From Draconibacterium sp. (GTDB lineage: Bacteria > Bacteroidota > Bacteroidia > Bacteroidales > Prolixibacteraceae): a DNA stretch of 8,913 nucleotides. Below, one piece after another: positions 5,224 through 8,913 of this stretch. A program made the position numbers and the translations under genes. The stretch spans positions 1 through 8,913 of the forward strand of contig JAUVDE010000117.1 in NCBI GenBank assembly GCA_030595485.1, given 5' to 3'. Below the pieces are notes generated by a model. The model had not been told where the DNA came from. It searched no databases and was given only the letters and a program-made list of their open reading frames with translations. Every line of letters starts with the position of its first letter. Position 1 is the first letter of the stretch.

Positions 5224-6657
5224 TTGGAAAATAAGAACTACCACATGACTCCTGCGCAATTTCGCGAGGAGGGCAAAAAAATAATCGATTGGATTGCTGA
5301 CTATTACGAAGACATTGAGAAATACCCCGTTTTATCGCAAGTTCAGCCGGGAGAAATAATAGGATCGTTACCAGAGTCGGCGCCTCAAAAAGGGGAAACG
5401 ATGGATGCCATGATGTGCGATTTGGATGAAAAAATAATGCCCGGAATTACGCATTGGCAATCGCCCAATTTCTTTGCCTACTTTAATGCCAACACTTCAT
5501 TCCCATCCATTTTAGGTGATTTAGTTTCATCGGGTTTAGGTGTGCAAGGTATGATTTGGGCAACCAGCCCGGCAGCTACTGAAGTGGAAACCCGCGTACT
5601 CGACTGGCTGGCAGAAATGATGGGAATGCCCGAAAGTTTTAAATCCACATCGACTGGTGGTGGCGTAATTCAGGACACGGCATCAACAGCAGCTTTAACG
5701 GTAGTTATCGCTGCTCGCGAAAGGGCAACACAATTTCAGTCAAACGAAAAAGGACTGGATAAAAAGCTGGTGGCTTATATTTCCTCACAAACACATTCAT
5801 CGCTTGAAAAAGGCATTAAAATTGCTGGAATTGGAAAAGCCAATTTACGTTTAATTGATGTGGATGAGAACTTTGCCTTGCGCACCGATTTATTGGAAAA
5901 ACAAATTCAGCAAGATAAAGCAAACGGCTTTGTTCCTTTTTTTATTTGTGGCTCGGTGGGAACTACTTCATCAACTGCAATTGACCCCATTCGTGAGCTT
6001 GGAGAAATTGCCAAACAAGAAAATTGTTGGTACCACATTGATGCTGCAGCTTTGGGAACCGCTATGATTTGTCCCGAGTTCAGACATTTTATTGATGGTG
6101 CAGAATTAGCTGATAGTTACAGTTTTAATCCGCACAAGTGGATGTTTACCAATTTCGATTGTAATGTATTTTGGATTGCGAATCGTGAAGAATTAATCAA
6201 TACATTTTCTATTCTACCAGAATACCTACGAAACAAAGCCACCGAATCGGGTGAAGTTTTTGATTACCGCGACTGGCACATTCAATTGGGTCGCCGCTTC
6301 CGTGCCTTAAAACTTTGGTTTGTTATTCGTCATTATGGAGTTGAAGGATTGCAACATCATATTCGTGAACATGTGCGATTGGCACAAGATTTCAAAACTT
6401 GGGTAGATGAATCGGAAGATTTTGAAGTGGTAGTTAAGCCGCTGATGAATTTGGTTTGTTTCCGACATAAAGCGAGTGACGAAAGCAATATGAAATTAAT
6501 GAATACCATTAACAACAGTGGTAAAATGTATTTCACCCACACCAAATTAAAAGGGCAGGTTGTTTTACGCATGAACATTGGACAAACGAACATCGAAGAG
6601 AGGCATGTGAAAGAAGCATGGGAATTAATTCAAGAGACAGCGAAAAATTTATCCTAA
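5224..6657 (+). CDS. Group II PLP-dependent aromatic-L-amino-acid decarboxylase
   Basis: This cytoplasmic enzyme should decarboxylate an aromatic amino acid (DOPA, 5-hydroxytryptophan, Trp, Tyr or Phe) to its amine. The 477 residues align end to end, by eye, with animal DOPA decarboxylase. Shared blocks include MPGITHWQSPNFFAYF (72-87), ATSPAATEVE (113-122), GGGVIQDTAS (145-154, phosphate binding), SSQTHSS (187-193, His191 stacking on PLP), HIDAA (271-275, Asp273), FNPHKW (301-306, Lys305 Schiff base), LPEYLR (331-336) and DYRDWHIQLGRRFRALKLW (347-365). Tyr334 matches the loop Tyr that marks true decarboxylases rather than aldehyde synthases. Gly356 matches human DDC Gly354, which is Ser in histidine decarboxylase, so histidine is unlikely. 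The start is uncertain: TTG at 5224 is used here, but the ATG at 5245 (470 residues, MTPAQFREEG) matches the animal N-terminus well. It may be co-transcribed with the acylphosphatase gene and converges on the sulfatase gene. Confidence 0.93.
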   Translation: MENKNYHMTPAQFREEGKKIIDWIADYYEDIEKYPVLSQVQPGEIIGSLPESAPQKGETMDAMMCDLDEKIMPGITHWQSPNFFAYFNANTSFPSILGDLVSSGLGVQGMIWATSPAATEVETRVLDWLAEMMGMPESFKSTSTGGGVIQDTASTAALTVVIAARERATQFQSNEKGLDKKLVAYISSQTHSSLEKGIKIAGIGKANLRLIDVDENFALRTDLLEKQIQQDKANGFVPFFICGSVGTTSSTAIDPIRELGEIAKQENCWYHIDAAALGTAMICPEFRHFIDGAELADSYSFNPHKWMFTNFDCNVFWIANREELINTFSILPEYLRNKATESGEVFDYRDWHIQLGRRFRALKLWFVIRHYGVEGLQHHIREHVRLAQDFKTWVDESEDFEVVVKPLMNLVCFRHKASDESNMKLMNTINNSGKMYFTHTKLKGQVVLRMNIGQTNIEERHVKEAWELIQETAKNLS

Positions 6658-6676
6658 ATACATCTATCATTTTCTA

Positions 6677-6721
6677 GAAAGTGGGTTCTCATTATGAAAC
6701 GAAGTATGTTACCACACTTTC
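6677..6721. terminator. Hairpin between convergent decarboxylase and sulfatase genes
   Basis: GAAAGTGGGT (6677-6686) pairs with ACCACACTTTC (6711-6721), giving ten base pairs with one bulged A (6714) and a 24-base loop. It lies 19 bases after the decarboxylase stop and 19 bases before the sulfatase stop on the other strand, nearly central between the convergent ends. Neither side has a good T-run, so it is at best a weak bidirectional terminator or 3'-end stabiliser. Confidence 0.4.
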
Positions 6722-6740
6722 AAGCGAATGATATGTTGTC

Positions 6741-8168
6741 CTATTTCCGAATATACTTTTGTTTAAACTTGGATGACATGCTTTCATACTCAAACAATCC
6801 TTCCCAATAAGGACCTTCGGTTTTTATTTCATTTAAAAGCTGAACCATTTGAGGTTTCATTTTTGCAATAATATCCGGTTTGCTATCCAATAAGTTGTTT
6901 TGCTGTGCTGGGTCTTGTTTAACGTTATACAATTCAAATTCTTTTAGTTCAATGTTTTTTATGAATTCCATATCTAAATCGGAAGTAGCGTGTGTTCGAG
7001 GAACAGAATCCAGCGCATTTCCAATCAATATATAATCATCCATACGCATAGAAATTTCGGGATACGAGCGGTAGAAAAACCACATTAAAGGTGTTTCCCT
7101 ATTAAGTTGTTCATTTTTGAAAAGTGGATTTAGATTGGTGCCGTCATATTTACGGTCGTTTGGTAGTTCGAAACCGCAAGCTTCGGCAAGAGTGGGTAGA
7201 ACATCCACCAAGCTTGCGGGTGTTTCATTTAACTGTCCAGCTTCAATTCTATTTTCCCAATAAAAGATTCCGGGAACACGAATTCCGCCATCGTAAACTT
7301 CACTTTTTTTACCTCTTAAATCACCAGCAGAGCCCGGTCTTTCGGGTCCATTATCCGATGCAAAAATCACAAAGGTATTTTCTAATAATCCACGATTTTT
7401 CAATTCTTGTATCACCTTTCCTGCAGCATCATCCATATTTTCAACATTTGCCAAATACTCGGCTTCCTTTTTACTCTTACCCGAATAATGCTGAACCATA
7501 ACATCGGGCGAGGCAATTTTTGAATGTACTTCGTGGAAAGCAACATACATCAAAAATGGTTTATCTTTCTTATAAAAATCCTTAAACCAGTGTTTAACTT
7601 CTTTTGCCAACAACTGACAGGAATAACCATCTGTTTCGCCTAGCTTTTCACCATTTCTAACAAAATTTTTTGGATTTAAATGCGAGGGCTCAGCATTATT
7701 TTCTGTTCCCAAGGAATATTCAAAACCTTGTTCAAGTGGTTGCGGTTGATTTAGTTTCGGATCTTGTGGTAAACAACTTAAATGCCATTTTCCAAAATGT
7801 GCCGTTTGGTAGCCCTGCTCTTTTAACAGTTCTGCAATGGTTATTTCCGAATCAGGCAAATGCATCGTATGTCCAGGTCTGCGGTAATTGTACATTCCCA
7901 CACGCGATGGCATTCTCCCTGTTAAAAGCCCCGTACGAGATGGAGAACAATTGGGAGCCGGTGCATAGAAATGGGTAAACTTAATTCCATTATCAGCAAG
8001 TCCATCCAGATTTGGCGAGTGTGCCGTTCCGCCAAAACACGCTAAATCGGCATAACCCATATCGTCAGCCAACATGATTAATACATTCGGACGCTCGTTG
8101 TTCTTTTCTGAGTTGCATGAAAATAAAACAAATGAAAATAAAGTAAGAATGATTAAAAAACGATTCAT
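6741..8168 (-). CDS. Family S1 sulfatase (arylsulfatase-type), lipoprotein
   Basis: This enzyme hydrolyses a sulfate ester, probably on a glycan, outside the cytoplasm. The 475-residue product begins with a lipoprotein signal ending FVLFSC (Cys18). Catalytic features are NVLIMLADDMGYADLACFGG (28-47) with metal ligands Asp35 and Asp36, the formylglycine motif CSPSR at 74-78 (Cys74 is converted to formylglycine), LLTGR (81-85), FGKWHL (125-130) with Lys127 and His129, His212 in VAFHEVH, FASDNG (269-274) with Asp272 and Asn273, and GKKSEVYDGGIRVP (286-299) with a catalytic Lys. Length and motif order are normal. A formylglycine-generating enzyme or anSME is needed but is not in the window. The S1 subfamily cannot be fixed by eye. 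The divergent fucosidase 153 bases away suggests a sulfated fucose-containing glycan as substrate (inference). Confidence 0.95.
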   Translation of the reverse strand: MNRFLIILTLFSFVLFSCNSEKNNERPNVLIMLADDMGYADLACFGGTAHSPNLDGLADNGIKFTHFYAPAPNCSPSRTGLLTGRMPSRVGMYNYRRPGHTMHLPDSEITIAELLKEQGYQTAHFGKWHLSCLPQDPKLNQPQPLEQGFEYSLGTENNAEPSHLNPKNFVRNGEKLGETDGYSCQLLAKEVKHWFKDFYKKDKPFLMYVAFHEVHSKIASPDVMVQHYSGKSKKEAEYLANVENMDDAAGKVIQELKNRGLLENTFVIFASDNGPERPGSAGDLRGKKSEVYDGGIRVPGIFYWENRIEAGQLNETPASLVDVLPTLAEACGFELPNDRKYDGTNLNPLFKNEQLNRETPLMWFFYRSYPEISMRMDDYILIGNALDSVPRTHATSDLDMEFIKNIELKEFELYNVKQDPAQQNNLLDSKPDIIAKMKPQMVQLLNEIKTEGPYWEGLFEYESMSSKFKQKYIRK

Positions 8169-8191
8169 AGTTTAGTTTTTTGTGAAAATAG

Positions 8192-8220
8192 CAAAAATGA
8201 GTAAACTTTGAATTTGTCAA
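8192..8220 (-). promoter_or_regulatory. Candidate promoter of the sulfatase gene
   Basis: On the minus strand TTG (8220-8218, within TTGACA) is followed after 18 bases by CATTTTTG (8199-8192), one base off TAnnTTTG. The box starts 31 bases before the ATG at 8168. The match is suggestive only. No operator palindrome is evident in the 153-base divergent region 8169-8321. Confidence 0.3.
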
Positions 8221-8254
8221 CTGTAGGCATGACCCAAAGAATCTCATTAAACCT

Positions 8255-8287
8255 TAGTTAGTTTCAAAGAATAAAGTACTATTTTTA
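8255..8287 (+). promoter_or_regulatory. Candidate promoter of the fucosidase gene
   Basis: TTAG (8255-8258) and TATTTTTA (8280-8287) lie 21 bases apart, each one base away from the Bacteroidetes -33 and -7 elements. The -7 box begins 42 bases before the ATG at 8322. It does not overlap the candidate sulfatase promoter, so the divergent genes could be fired independently. Confidence 0.3.
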
Positions 8288-8321
8288 GAAACCAGTATTC
8301 TACATATTAAATGTTCAAATT

Positions 8322-8913
8322 ATGAAAACCTTAGTCATTAGTATACTTCTAATAATACTCTGCTTCACTACATTTAGTCAATCACAAACCAACGAACGTG
8401 CCCAGTGGTTCACCGATTCACGCTTTGGAATGTTTATCCACTGGGGTGTTTACAGTGGTGCCGAGGGTTATTGGAAAGGTGAAAAACTTCGCAATCAGAA
8501 TGATTATGCCGAGTGGCTTTTGTACCGCAACCGCATAGACCGCGATGAATATGTTACACTACTCGACCGTTTCGACTGGGACGATATTAATCCGGAAGAA
8601 TGGGTGCTGCTTGCTAAAAACTCGGGAATGAAATACATAACCATAACAGCTAAACATCATGATGGTTTTGGATTATGGGACAGCAAAGTTAGCGACTACG
8701 ATATGGGAAACTACACCAATCCCAAACGCGATATTATTCAAGAGATGGCTGCTGCTTGCAAAAAACACGACATAAAACTGTGTTTGTACTATTCGCATTG
8801 GGTAGATTGGGAACACCAATACGGTTGGGACCACACGCGAGAAATCTATGGTATTACAGCAGAAGAATACGACCAATACTGGCAAGAAAAAGTAATTCCG
8901 CAAATTAGGGAAC
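8322..8913 (+). CDS. GH29 alpha-L-fucosidase, 3'-truncated by window edge
   Basis: The first 197 residues of a secreted glycoside hydrolase are present; the frame is open at the right edge. A signal peptide, MKTLVISILLIILCFTTFSQ, is followed directly by the TIM-barrel domain: AQWFTDSRFGMFIHWGVYS (27-45) with His40, the EWLLYRNRI region (64-72), then GMKYITITAKHHDGFGLWDS (102-121) with His112-His113, and DIKLCLYYSHWVDWEH (150-165). These are hallmarks of family GH29, retaining alpha-L-fucosidases that release terminal fucose. The catalytic nucleophile Asp, usually in a WfDg-type motif, lies after the window ends, so activity and subfamily (GH29-A or -B) cannot be judged. The start is the only ATG that gives a proper signal peptide. 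It is divergent from the sulfatase and is probably the first of more carbohydrate genes to the right. Confidence 0.93.
   Translation, partial: MKTLVISILLIILCFTTFSQSQTNERAQWFTDSRFGMFIHWGVYSGAEGYWKGEKLRNQNDYAEWLLYRNRIDRDEYVTLLDRFDWDDINPEEWVLLAKNSGMKYITITAKHHDGFGLWDSKVSDYDMGNYTNPKRDIIQEMAAACKKHDIKLCLYYSHWVDWEHQYGWDHTREIYGITAEEYDQYWQEKVIPQIRE

Noticed and set aside
6694..6810. 38-codon plus-strand reading frame starting in the gap after the decarboxylase
   Set aside because: More than half of it is antisense to the sulfatase 3' end, it has no ribosome-binding site and no recognisable motif, and its start lies in the loop of the 6677-6721 hairpin.
7124..7978. Plus-strand open frames of 125 and 102 codons opposite the sulfatase gene
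   Set aside because: They are antisense shadows of a clearly coding gene; their products are low-complexity and lack domain features.

Overview
The window looks like chromosomal DNA of a free-living or gut-associated Bacteroidota (Bacteroidetes), possibly of the Marinilabiliales/Prolixibacteraceae type. The order-level placement is inference. The supporting signs are AT-rich DNA, almost no strong Shine-Dalgarno sequences, several -7 boxes close to the Bacteroidetes form TAnnTTTG, lipoprotein and signal-peptide proteins, and a Cys-type sulfatase beside a GH29 fucosidase. I see no transposase, integrase, phage gene, CRISPR array, tRNA or rRNA. No stretch longer than about 200 bases lacks a gene.

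Layout. Bases 1-1161 (+) hold the 3' part of a DUF2293 protein and a short YchJ/SEC-C protein, separated by a long hairpin that resembles a dispersed repeat. Bases 1210-1977 (-) hold a DUF1638 protein, divergent from a lipoprotein FAD:protein FMN transferase, ApbE (2174-3169, +). ApbE converges on a 79-residue membrane protein (3260-3499, -), and two hairpins lie between them. Bases 3669-4727 (+) hold a small multi-pass membrane protein and a secreted protein with a predicted jelly-roll fold. Bases 4900-6657 (+) hold an acylphosphatase and a group II PLP-dependent aromatic-L-amino-acid decarboxylase closely resembling animal DOPA decarboxylase. Bases 6741-8168 (-) hold a lipoprotein sulfatase, divergent from the 5' part of a GH29 alpha-L-fucosidase that runs off the right edge (8322 onward, +).

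Function. This is mostly a mosaic of single genes and pairs, not one dedicated system. The clearest functional unit is the sulfatase/fucosidase pair, which suggests use of sulfated, fucose-containing glycans such as fucoidan or host mucin. The start of a polysaccharide-utilisation cluster may lie to the right. ApbE points to a flavinylated membrane or periplasmic redox protein encoded elsewhere (Nqr, Rnf or an FMN-binding-domain protein). The decarboxylase predicts production of an aromatic amine. I do not find a convincing new multi-gene system. The best leads are the invariant-looking Cys/His set in the DUF1638 protein, the small membrane protein facing apbE, the uncharacterised secreted protein at 4068-4727, and the hairpin at 664-725.
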